Shown one piece after another: positions 44,757 to 57,100 of a DNA stretch of 64,000 nt; the first letter of the stretch is position 1, and each line of letters opens with the position of its first letter. The notes beneath the pieces were generated by a model that was not told the origin of the DNA, searched no databases, and saw only the letters and a list, made by a program, of their open reading frames with translations. The stretch is taken from contig CM039502.1 in the NCBI GenBank assembly GCA_022432975.1, positions 10,143,290-10,207,289 on the forward strand, in the 5' to 3' direction. The DNA is from Begonia masoniana. Lineage: Eukaryota; Streptophyta; Magnoliopsida; Cucurbitales; Begoniaceae. The position numbers and the translations under genes are program-made.

Positions 44757-45172
44757 TGAAATATCTTCGGGATGTAATTTGTTATATCAGTTTCATCGGA
44801 TCAGAAGGACATTGCAAAACATAATGCGTGCAAGACAGGTTTGAGTGCTCAAAATATTTCAAATTGTAATTAATTTTATTTCGGAATGTAATTTGTTATA
44901 TCAGCTTCATCAGACCAGAAGGACATCGCAAAGCTTAATGTTTGGAAGGAAAGTTTGAGTACAGTACAACTCAAACCTGCCTTGCAAACATTAAGCTTTG
45001 CGATGTCCTTCTGGTTTGATAAAGCCAATATAACAAAGTACATCCGGAAATAAAATTAATTATAATTTGAAATATCTTGAGCACTCAAACTTGTCTTACA
45101 AACATTAAGCTTTGCGATGTCCTCCTGGTCCGATGACGCCGATATAACAAATTACATCCCGATGTATTTCAA
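44757..45172. repeat. Long inverted repeat with 200-bp arms
   Basis: The left arm (about 44757-44962) and right arm (about 44972-45172) are imperfect inverted copies separated by about 10 bp (TACAGTACAA). Each arm is itself a direct dimer of an about 110-bp unit (GGATGTAATTTGTTATATCA ... AGAAGGACAT). A transcript would fold into a long hairpin. Confidence 0.9.
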
Positions 45173-45935
45173 ATTATAACTTTTTTTTAAATAACTTTTT
45201 TTTAGTTTATTTTAAGAATACTTATCTATTAAATGTTATTGAGGGGTTGCTTCTCAAAACATGTTACAAATAATGATTATTTATTTGATACAAAAAAATA
45301 AAAATAAAAATAAAAATAATAAATAATTTATTATTAAACACGTTAATTAATTTAAATACAGTACGTAATTTAATTAACTAATTTATTTAAGTAAATAATT
45401 TAACTTTTTAACTAATATATTTGTGATCTAAATACATTAAGTTAATTAATTTAATTTATTAAACACGTTAATTAATGAAAAAAAAAGTGATAGAATTTTG
45501 TTTGTTTGATGACACGCTCATAGTTATCTTCAAACAATTCATGCATATTCAGATCACAAATATATATCCAACAGCCAAATTCAGTACACAGATAAACTAA
45601 ACTAAACTACAGAATAAAAATAAACTATACTAAAATGTCAAGCATATACTAAATAACTAACAGTCAGATCCATCATATCACTTAAACTACTAATTATCAA
45701 ACATAAAGAATACATTAAATGAAATATACAACATAAATTACACTACGGTAAGGGTGCGGCATCGTCGACATCGTCACCCTCGCCTCCGCTGCATGCACGC
45801 CAACGCTCGAACGAGTATTCGAGCCGTAGTTGGGACAATCTCATCAACTCCTGTCTTCCTGAATAATGTCCCACCTCTTATTCCAGCTGTTGTGCATCAC
45901 GTCCAACGTATGCCTCATCTCAACAAGATAGTTAT

Positions 45936-47070
45936 CTATCTTGTTAAATCTCTGCTCCCATATACTAACCTCGTGAGGGTACAATGACGGTGTGGTGGCG
46001 TACTCGGTGTATGGGGCATCCTCGGATGCAGGGTCGGGGGCGTGGCGGGGGCGGGGGCATCCTCCATCGGAACATCTCGAGATGTGGAGGCTCTAGGATG
46101 ACCCTTGGGTATCCAATACCCATCAACTTCGACTAGGATCATCCGAATCAAACGAGTCCTGTCAAATATATCGACGGATCTGTGGGCTCGCAGCTGCTTT
46201 TCGGTAGGAGGTTGAATCTGAGCTCGCTCGAGGATCTTCCAAATTAAGGTCTCATATGGCAGATTTTTGTTTTTTGTTGGCCTGATCTCTTCCATGTGAT
46301 TTACAATCATATATCCTGGGTCGAACATCTGGTTGGTGTAGAGCTTCTCCATCACATAGAGATCCATTCAGCTGACAAGATCTCTATGTCCATTCCTCTG
46401 AAGAATGGTGTAGCTGACGAGGTTGTGAAGAACCTGAGCTTTGACATTCAAATCCTTCGATCTCGACTTCACGAACCCGACAATCTCTGAATTCCAATGG
46501 ATTTGCCGCATGAAGCTTAGTTCCTATTTTGGTCTAGCAAAGTCACACTGTTTGGAAGCGTGATAATATTGTTCGCCATCGTCTATGCCAAATCCGAGCA
46601 GTTCATTGATAACAGCTCCATTTACGGTGATGTCTGTACTGAAAAGGTACGTCTTCTATTGACCCGCCATCTCGGTACTTCGCATATTCGCATAAAACAG
46701 GCAAACAACTTTGTCGCACCTCTCACCCTGCATGTTGTACACCCTGTGCAGGGAGATGTGGTCAAACATCTCCTTGATCCCTAAATACTCTCAACCGCTA
46801 AAGTTGACAGTTTTCCCATAAAATATCGAGCGGATTCTCATATCCTGCTCGTACTACTCCTTAGCGGGCGGCTTCAAAACTCCATCAAATAATAATCGGA
46901 AAGCGATTGCGGCTCTTAATCTGGCGCCTGGTTTGATGGGCCACCTTGTACATTCTGTCGAGGAGCTTTTCGACATAAAAACATTCTAGGGGCATTTTCA
47001 GGATTTTGGAATTTTTTGGATTTTCGAAGGTTTGAGATTTTGTTTGGGATTTTCGACGAAATAACAACAC
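45936..47070 (-). pseudogene. Relic of a plant transposon-associated protein, antisense in the MULE
   Basis: Minus-strand coding traces: PLECFYVEKLLDRMYKVAHQ, then in another frame KEMFDHISLHRVYNMQGERC, DKVVCLFYANMRSTEM, DITVNGAVINELLGFG, VLHNLVSYTILQRNGHRDLV, and MDLYVMEKLYTNQMFDPGYM with NHMEEIRPTKNKNLPYETLI. Its FYAN ... V.G..IN.LLG ... GHRD..S layout resembles the 'putative plant transposon protein' domain common in plant mobile-element ORFs. At least three in-frame stops and one frameshift. The assignment is from pattern memory. Confidence 0.55.
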
Positions 47071-47299
47071 GATATGAGGATTTTCAACACAAAAATACTC
47101 AAATCCGACTAACTCTGGCGAAATAGGTCATTTTTTTTTTTGGATTTGGCTCGGTTTAGGCTCGATTTTGGAAGATTTCGGCCAAATAACAGTCGGATCT
47201 GATGATTTCGGCGGCACAACAGTCTGATATGATGATTTGACCGAGAGAAAATTCAGATTTCGGATGAAAAATTGTCAAAATGAGGGTCGACCGACGTTA

Positions 47300-47698
47300 T
47301 ACTAACGTAGAACGATTTGCCGTGTGAGGGTGAACACCCCCCGCGTGCGTGAGAACGGTTTGTCGTTCTCCTTATTCGGCAAACTGTTTTATGAACACTC
47401 ATAGAACGGTTTGCTGCGTTAGGAACACAGCAAACCGTGCTTTATTGGGCATTTCTGAGGGTGAAGATCCCTAGCGCACGTCACCCTCAGAAATGCCTCC
47501 TCGTGCGGAGAATGGTTTGCCGTTCTCAGCACACGGCAAACCGTTCTCTTTCAGAACACTCCCCACGAGGGCATAACGGTTTGCCGAAAAATTATTTTTT
47601 GTCCATATTTAATACTTCGAGTCATTTTTTAGATGAAAAATTAATTTGATCTATTTTTTGAACTTAATCGATAGTTGAATCTATTTTTTAGATTTTAC
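47300..47698 (-). repeat. Right inverted terminal region of the MULE
   Basis: Mirror of 40585-40990. Contains about eight GGCAAACCGTT-like motifs in both orientations and the inverted TIR segment to 47698. Confidence 0.82.
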
Positions 47699-48159
47699 CC
47701 TGAGTATAGTTTAAATTACCCTTTTACTTTACTAACAATTTTGATATTTACCCCAAAGTAAATGAAACTTAGAGGTGAGTGTAGTTGAGGAGGGGCAATT
47801 GGGGTAGAGTCAAAGACCGCATATCCAGGTGTCAGTTGCAGATGGCAAGTAGAGCTGAATCACCTTGCGACTGCACCTACGCCCTACTTTACCTTCATCT
47901 TTCATTTTATTTATTTTTTAAATAAAATAATTATGGAAAAGAGAGAGATCTGTCAGTCTCTCTCTCCTCTCTCCTCTTCCGTGATACGGCCCGGACCGGT
48001 TCTGGGAATTCCAAAATACTTCTCTCTTTCTTCCTCTCTCAAATCTTAACCCTCCGATCTAGACATTTTCACCATCTCTCCACAGAAACTCAACCGAACA
48101 ATGGTACGGCCGTCGAATACCAAATCGCCGGTATCGAACTTTGAACCTTTGCTTGGATA
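47699..48159 (+). promoter_or_regulatory. Promoter and 5' leader of MBD9
   Basis: Only about 460 bp separate the MULE end from the MBD9 start codon. The proximal part has a strong CT-rich patch (TCTCTCTCCTCTCTCCTCTT near 47957-47980), typical of plant leaders. No clear TATA box. Confidence 0.5.
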
Positions 48160-51100
48160 ATGGAACTGACCGATTCTAGCGCCGACGAACTCAAGGACCG
48201 ATCGAAAACCGGTGAGTCTGCTCGCTCCGGCTTTTACATCGATCTCAATGAGATCCCTTCCCCTTCTTCTTTGTCGGAGACTCCGCTTGATTCTGTTGAC
48301 GTTGTTCGTACTTACGTTGACAACCCGCCGCCACCGCCTGGAGGTCCCGCGGTTGTTCCTAGCGACGTCCGAGGCTCGTCTTGCGGTGCCTGTGGTCGGC
48401 CCGAGGTGCGAGGGCACGTCGTAGTGTGCGACGGATGCGAGCGTGGTTTCCACTTGGGCTGCGCCGGAATGCGTGCAAGACAGGCGCTGAGCTTGGAGGA
48501 TTGGGTTTGCGGTGAGTGCAGTTGCGACGGAGGGAAGAGTAAGCGTTGGCCACTTGGAGTTAAGTCGAAGCAGCTGTTGGATATCAACTCTTCGCCACCT
48601 AGCGAAGGCGATGCTTGTGGAGAGAGCAGCGAGGAGGTGCAGGAATTAAGGTATGGACTATTGTGCGTTTAAATGTGAGTGAATACTTGTTGATTTTTCT
48701 GGAGCCTGTTGTAGATAATGTTTTTTGGAGATCATTTTTCCAGTTTTGCTTGTCTTAGAGCGTAAAATGTGTTGGAATTCGTGTTGCTACGACATTTACA
48801 GAGCAAGTAAGAATTCCTGTACCCGGGAAGATTACATATTTTTGAGAGAAAAAGAGACGCATGTTGCAATAAATATGCAACCTTTACGTTAGTTGCTGTA
48901 TGAGTCATTCGTTATGTTTTTATGCCTAAGTCGTGGTATATCCACAATTTTTTATTCAAACTTCTGCTTTGGTTGATAATTAATTTGGTTCCAATTGTTG
49001 CATTTTTTTTCATATGATACTGGTATGACATTATATCTTTTTCTTCCTTTTGCTTGTGGACTGTTTATTCATAATTTCTGGTCACGGTACTTCCATTCAT
49101 ACCCCAACTTTTAATGACTCAATGCAATGCGATTTTGTTTTAGAAAGCACATCCAGGGGGATAAATCTTATGATGGAGTTCAATGTGACCCCTCTGTGGG
49201 GTATTCCAACCTCTATTATCAAGGAAATGGATTTAGCTTTCGAAAAGATTCTGAAATTGTGCATACAGTTAAAATGGGGTTCAAAGGTGTATTAAATCAC
49301 ATGCACAACATGAAACGAGGCGTCGAGGAAGTAGATTTGGGTTTACCTATAGGAAGGTGTAGGAGTAGTAAAAATACAGCAAGTAGGTTATCATCTCAGA
49401 ATCCAAGTGAGTTTTTTTTACAGGCTCTTAGAGATTTCGTTTCTGAAAGCCATGGTGTCCTAGAAGAAGGTTGGCATGTGGAATTTAAACAACCTTTAGA
49501 CAGTTGTGAACATTATGCGGTTTATTGTGCTCCAGATGGAAACACTTTTGAGTCAGTGTTTGAAGTTGCTTGTTATTTGGGATTGGGGTCTAACCACCGG
49601 TCCATGGAGCCCAAAGTGAAAAGAGAGCGGCCTTCATCTTTTCATGGAAAGTCCTACCAACTGAAGAGAAGGAAGTCTTCAATGGCCAATGGTTGTGCTG
49701 AGCATAAAGAAAGTTTTAAGAATGACAGCTGTCAGGAGGGCTTCTCTGATATTTTATGTCCTGCGAGACCTACTCCGGGAACTGCAGTAAATAATATAGA
49801 AGTCAGAGCTGAAGAAAAAGACGGCTGTTTGTCCCTGAAACTTAATGTAAGTATAAATATTTGTTTCTAGTTTGTTTCATGGTTGTGGCTGTATCCTCCC
49901 TATGATTTGTAAACAGGTTCGATATGTTTCACCTCTCATTTTCCCTGTCGTAATGTTCTATGTTTTTGTCATCCAGGACGGGCTTCCATTGCAATTTGAA
50001 GACTTTTTTGTTCTTTCTTTGGGAGAAATTGATGCAAGAGCTTCTTATCATGATATTGACCAGGTTTTTCCTATTGGTTTTAGATCTTGTTGGCATGATA
50101 AAATCACTGGATCTTTTTTTACAAATGAAGTGATTGATGGAGGCGATTCTGGACCTGTTTTTAAGGTGGGAAGGTCTTCATGTTGTGCCTTTCCCATTCC
50201 AACTGCATCAACTCTCCTCTGTAAACGTACTGGGAAACTTCTCAATGTAACAAATGAAGAAAGTCGTGAGATGGATTATAGTAGTTATGAGGATATTCAC
50301 ATGATTCTCTCAGATCCTTGTCCGCCTATGGAAGATGATATTGTCTCCTGTCTTAGTACTTGTTGTAAAGATCAGGAATCAGACAAGTTACAGCTTGAAG
50401 GATTTTCTGATTTTGGGAATTCTGGAAATCCCTTATGCAATGATCCAAATATGAGAGATGAAATTGGCGAGATCTCAGTGGAAGAGTATTCATCATCTTT
50501 AGCATGGAAAAAAATGTCTTATAGTTTCATTAAAACATGCTCAGAAGTTATTAAACAGAAAGGTACTGCCCGATTTTATTGTACCCATGTTGGACAGGAA
50601 ATGGGGACTTCTAATCATGTTATAATGAACGAGAATAGCCATACAAACTCTGGATCCTTGGACAAATTTTGCAGTTCACCAGGTTCTGTCTGTATACCAT
50701 CACTGGTTCATGTTGACAGTGAGCTAGACACCTTTTACGATGCGCTACAAAAATGGCTGGACCAGGACAGATTTGGATTAGAAGTTGCATTTATTCAAGA
50801 AATATTAGAACAGACTCCTGGTATTCAGTGCTGTTCTAAGTATCAGTTTATGAATGAAAGGAATCATTGTTCTAAGCTAATAACGGTAGAAAATGGGCTG
50901 CTAGAGGTTAAAAGAAAAGGAAACATAAAATGCAAGGAAGAAGAACAGTTGGACGTCTTATTTGGAAGATCTAAAACTGGAAAGTCAGTTGGAGACTGTG
51001 TCACTGTTGATCATATTCCCCCTCCTGGGACGCCTATGTGTTTGAAGGTTCAACCTGAACTTATTGGTGATGTTTATCAGGTATTATGTTTTTTTTTTTT

Positions 51101-54100
51101 TTGCAGATATTGAAATTAACATTAAGTACTTTATAGTTTTTGAATATTTGTTAGTTTGTTCTCATGCCTCGTTTGGTATTCTCTTTAATTTCTTAGGTAT
51201 GGGACTTGTTATCACGATTTCATGAAATATTAGGCTTGAAAGAAGAATTGTCTTTAGAAGAGTTGGAAAAGGAACTTATCAATCCTTGGGTTGATGGCAC
51301 ACAAATTCTTTCGAATTTTGATTGTCAACCTGGTATGACTCAAGATTTACATTCACACAAAACTAATCTACCAGCAAAAGAGAAATTTTTCTCAGACTTC
51401 GAATCTAGTGAAAGTTCACATACTTTTATACAAATAGAAGAAGGAAGAGTGAAGGAGGCAGCTGAAGCCCAATTGACATCAAAAATTGGTTACAGATGTT
51501 CTGGTGATGCTTTGACAAAGGCCCACAAATCACTTCTTAGAGTGCTTATTGGTGAGCTGCAATCCCGGGTTGCTGTACTTGTTGATCCCAATTTTGATTC
51601 TGGTGAATCGAAGTCAAAAAGAGGGAGGAAAAAGGACGTGGATAGCTCAATTTCTGCAAAAATAATGAAGCTGAATTTGCTCCCTCTGAATGAACTTACA
51701 TGGCCTGAATTAGCTCGTAGATACATATTGGCTATCTTATCAATGGATTGCAACCTTGAGTCTAGTGAAATCATTGCCCGTGAAAGTGGGAGAGTCTTTC
51801 GCTGTTTAAAAGGTGATGGTGGTGTGCTCTGTGGATCTCTTTCTGGAGTGGCTGGAATGGAAGCTGATGCAATTGTAAGATTGGTTCTCTGTTATGATTT
51901 GTTGGCATTTAATCTGAATTATGTGACACAATATGAACTGAAAACCATTTGCTGCTTAAATTCTTGTATGTATTATTGATTATATACATCTCTCAGAAGT
52001 AAGAAAATTTTTTGAAAAAAATTATGCATACACGAAGGAAAGCTGGACCTGTGCTCTTTAACATACTTATTGTGAGCTTAGTTTATCTGGATAATATGCT
52101 GTGCAGCAAATGGGAGTCAGGTGCATATTCTTTAGTTCACTTCATTATACATAATTTGTGTAATATATTCTCTTGGATTACTGATAAAAAGATGCTAATA
52201 TATAGATAGATACATGTTCACTCAATTGTGTTCTGACACAATAATGTCAGTGATACCAAGTAATATCCTCTGGCTTGTGAAAGTACTGTCTAAAATTATC
52301 ATTCTCGTATGTAACAAGAACAATTAGTTTGCTACCAGTGGTGATATGGAACTTCAGGCTTATTTAGATGGCTGAAAGACCACACATGGTATGTTTTAGA
52401 CCTTTATGCTGCTTGCTGAATGCTGATTTGTTTTTTTTTTTGGCCATGCTGCTCGTGTATTACTTTATGTTTAATTGTAGCAGTGAGACTAATGGAAAAT
52501 GTGGATTGTTTTTAATATAATATTGTTTTATGAAATTCAGCTGCTTGCAGAGGCCGCAAAACAAATTTTCGGTCCACTGAATACAGAGAATGATGTTATT
52601 ATTCTTGAAGAGGAAAGTTCTGACGCAACTGCAGGAAGTGAGAGAGTTTTGGTGGATAATGTTGATATCCCAGAGTGGGCAAAAGTGCTTGAACCTGTTA
52701 AAAAACTACCGACAAATGTAGGAACTAGAATTCGAAAATGTGTTTATGATGCGCTGGAGAGGAAGCCACCAGAGTGGGCTAAAAAAATTCTCGAACATTC
52801 AATCAGCAAGGAAGTTTACAAGGGCAATGCATCGGGACCTACAAAGGTGCTATTCTCAGCCTTTTCAAATATTAAAATTTCATTGATTAGTCCAAAAGTT
52901 CACCAGGAAAATGCATATGTTTTGCTTTTCATGGTTGCCCTGCGATTGTTTAATTTGCTCCAGCATTTTGTTTTGTAAAGAATCTCCATCTTGTAGGCCC
53001 GTACCATAGACAGATATTACCTATACAACCCATATGTGTGTGTGTATATATTTTGGTAGTGAGTACTGGAGTACTGCGAGTAGGATCCTATCCTATCACA
53101 GCATGTTCAAACTCCTTCAATCCTCTGACTCAACTCACCTGCCTAGCTACGATATATATATTTTTATTTTATTTTTCTATTCTCTTCTATAATTACTTTA
53201 GTCCATGGTTTTGATCCTGTAGGATCTGACCTATTGTGCATTGAGTGAAAAGATTTTTTTTGTGTGTGCAATATGAGTGTGTGGCTTGTATAATTGCCCT
53301 ACGAATACTGCAGAGAATAGACCTGTCATCTTGATAAAATGGTTCTATTTTATTACTTTGTACTTCCTGATTATTTATTTGGCTCTTCTTTTTCCTAATG
53401 CTTGATTTGACTAATACCTTTCTTTTCAAAACGAATGTAGCCTTGGTCTCATGTTTTAAAGGTTACAGATGATACCATATTTTGTTAAAAAGAATTGGTG
53501 ATATATCATACTATCGGCATCATGCCATGGGATTGGGTCTGAATTAAATAACTACTAGTGTTTTTACATCTTTAAAAGCATATTCCCTATTCCTCTAATT
53601 TTGTAATTATTAGGATTTTGCTTACTTATGCTGTCTTTTCTTATGAATTCCTCGTTGAAATATTTTCAACTGCTGTTAGGTGTAGTAGTTCTCTTCTGTA
53701 TGTTGACATTGAAAACCATCTGCATGTTGAGCTTAAGACAGATGGAAAAATGGAAAAAATTAAATTTATGTGATTGAGAATTTTACTGAATTTGGGCGAC
53801 ACTTGTGAAAGCTCACTTGCAGTCACTATGTGCTCGCTGCAAATGTTACAAGTTGCATATTCAGAAAGGGATCAAGACTATGTTAAGAGGTCATGGCTAA
53901 ATGTATTAGGATGTGTTTTCGTGTTATTTATGAAATAAGAAAATTGTGATATAAGAAAATTTAAAGAATCTTTTTATCGGCTTCCTTTGTACGAGTTACT
54001 GAGCTGAGAATTATTAGCTGCAAGTTTCAGAACTTCATATGTATTAACTGCGTAGCCTTCTTTTTGTTTTGTTTTCTTTTTCAGATGTGTTACTATATTC

Positions 54101-57100
54101 TAAGTTAACTAGTTTTTATTTATTTAAAACAGAAAGCTGTTCTTTCATTACTAGCAGATGTATGCGGTCAAGTCTTACCGCAGAAGTCTGTGAAGGGAAG
54201 AAAAAAGAAGACTATTATCTCTATATCTGACATTATCATGAAACAATGCCGTATTGTGTTACGTCATGCTGCTGCTGCGGATGATGCCAAAGTTTTCTGC
54301 AACTTACTCGGAAGGAAGCTGATGAATTCTAGTGATAATGATGATGAGGGACTTCTTGGGACCCCAGCCATGATTGCTCGGCCACTGGACTTCCGGACTA
54401 TTGATTTAAGATTAGCTGCTGGGTCTTATCGTGGATCGTATGAAGCTTTTCTTGAGGATGTTCGAGAGGTACACCACCTATCTCTATTTAAGCTTGGGCA
54501 TCTTACTCTGCTGCCTATGGTCTTTTTCCCTTCAAAAAGTTCTAAAAAAGGCTTATTATTGATGTTTTGTATCGGCTAATTATGTTGAGGTAGTTGGCTC
54601 AATCTATGTCTATTTACATTGATGTTTCTTTTACGTGATACTATGGTGCCACTTTCTTGTTGACTGTATTTATGATCATGGCTAAGTAATTTATCCGAGT
54701 ATTAATCAATATAGAGATCAGAATAGAAATATAATTTCAGAATAACGTCTTGTCACTTTTTTCATTTATCATTTAAATTGATTCTCAAAAGTGCACTGAA
54801 ACGTTCACTGTCCTGGCAGTTGTGGAATAATGTGCACAATGCTTATGGTGATCAGTCTGATTTGGTTGAATTAGCAGAGACACTTTCCAGGAATTTTGAG
54901 TCGCTGTATGACAAGGAGGTTCGTAGTTGCACCACCCATTCCCCATCTCTCTCTCCCCTGTATCATTTTGAGCTGCAAATGTATTATTTTTTCTACCTAG
55001 TAGGAGTCTACAAAACATCTCTGACTCCCACCTGTGCTATCATACAATTGCAACAAACTTGTTCCTTTTCTTTTATCACTTCAATATACAAATTCTTTCT
55101 GATGCAGGTTATACCCCTTGTCCAGAAACTTAGTGCATACCCCAAATTGGGATCCTTGGATGCAGAATGTAGAAAGGACGTAGATGATTTGATTGCTTCT
55201 ACTAATGAAATTCCCAAAGCTCCTTGGGATGAGGGAGTCTGCAAAGTGTGTGGCGTTGATAAAGACGATGACAGTGTACTTCTGTGTGATACCTGTGATG
55301 CCGAGTACCATACTTATTGTTTAAATCCTCCACTTGCCAGAATTCCTGAAGGAAACTGGTATTGTCCTTCCTGTGTTGGTTCATGTGTGGCTCAAACTGG
55401 ATTAAAAAGTACATGCAGCCCCACCATCGATCAACAAAAAAGTAAAAAACATCGAGGAGAAATTAGCCGTGCTTATGTGGATGCGCTGGTGAACTTAACT
55501 ACTGTGATGGAAGAGAGGGAATACTGGGATTTTAGTCTTGATGAGGTGTGTTTATTTGCCTCTTATGTTTCTTTTCGAGACCTGGCTTTGTATATACTAC
55601 ATTGTTGCTAAAAATGTTGCAAAAAAGTGTTAATAATTGTTAGGATTTTGTTGAATTGGATTACAGAATATAATATATATGAAATAAATTTAAAAATGTC
55701 TCTTTGCATTTATTATTCTATCTACTCATGGATTAAATAATGATCCAAATGTTCTTACTCTGAAAATCTAAAACTGCATATACATGGATGTACTTTGTGG
55801 TCTCTCTCTCTCTCTCCAACCCCACCTTTTTTTTTAAATGGATGGATGACTTTTTTGATTGATTTGAAGTTATATGACTTGGGATTTTTAAGTTGTCTTT
55901 TTGTCCTTTACAGAGATTGTTCCTTCTCAAGCATTTATGTGACGAGCTGCTTAACTCATCTTTGATTCGCCTACACCTTGAACAATGTGCTGAGACATCA
56001 GCTGAATTGCAGCAGAAGTTGCGCATATGTTTTTCTGAATGGAAAAGTCTCAAATCAAGGGAAGATTTTTTGTCTACCAAAGTTGCTAGGAGTGATACTA
56101 CCAAGGAAGACGGCCTTTCAGTTAAAGCTGCAAGGCTGGATACAACAATGCTTGGAGAAGACCGTATAAAAGATGGATTTGTTAATCCACTGGCAAACTA
56201 TGGTAAAATTTTTGACCAGGATTCAGCTATCAATGGTGGGGGTAACCATTTGAGGACATCTTCTGATTGTTTGCAAGGAGAGGGAGGCAGTGACAGAAGT
56301 GGGCTTGGTGGTTCTGAAAAACAGGCTTCTGCACTTAGTGTGCATAATAATTGTAAAAACCCCATAGGGAAAGAAGATCAAAGAGAAGATGTCCTCTCTA
56401 CTATTTCTCAAAAAAATGAGTCATCTTTATCTCTCTCTACGACAAAGGAAATTGATGGAGCTGGCGCAGAAATATCTCTCCAGGGTAAACTTGGAAATGG
56501 CATTTATACTCTCCCGTCTTTGGATAAATTAGGACATTGCATCTCTTCCGATATAATAAGTAATCATTCGGCGCCACATATTCCCCCTGTTTCGACTGAG
56601 ACACATACATATCAGATGGAGTTGGATGCTGTTAAGAATGAAATATTACTTCTGCAGGATTCAGTTGCCAGTTTAGAATTGGAGCTTTTGAAGGTATCTG
56701 TTCGGAGGGAATTTTTAGGTTGTGATTCACTGGGTCGATTGTACTGGGCTTCTGTAATGTCACATGGAAATCCTCTCATAATTGCCAGTGGAACCATGAT
56801 GGAAAAGTTTGGAAGTGGAATTGTTAAGGGAGACAAAGTGTCTAAGAGTTCAGTGGATTTTTCTTCATCGAGCATTAGTAATTCTGTGCCTTCTGAGGGG
56901 TCTAAAGTTTGCAATTCATTCTTACATCACCCAAGTACTTGTTTAAGTAGTTGTCCAATGTTTTCTTATCAAACTGATGCAGAAATTGAAAAACTTGTTA
57001 ACTGGTTGAAGGAGAATGATCCAAATGAAAGGGAACTAAAAGATTCTATCCTTCATTGGAAAAAGTTCAGGTTTCAAGTGTCTCAGCAATCAAAAAACCA

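Larger units (their letters stand above)
40585..47698 (+). mobile_element. Mutator-like element (MULE), defective
   Basis: About 7.1 kb bounded by long inverted repeats: 40585-40760 pairs with the reverse complement of about 47530-47698 (ATCCAACTATCGATTAAGTT near one end, its inverted counterpart near the other). Both ends contain many CGGCAAACCGTT / AACGGTTTGCCG motifs. Inside are a MuDR-type transposase pseudogene (41130-44560), a copia-type solo LTR (41993-43366), a long inverted repeat (44757-45172) and an antisense ORF relic (45936-47070). The exact ends and target duplication could not be fixed by eye. Confidence 0.85.
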
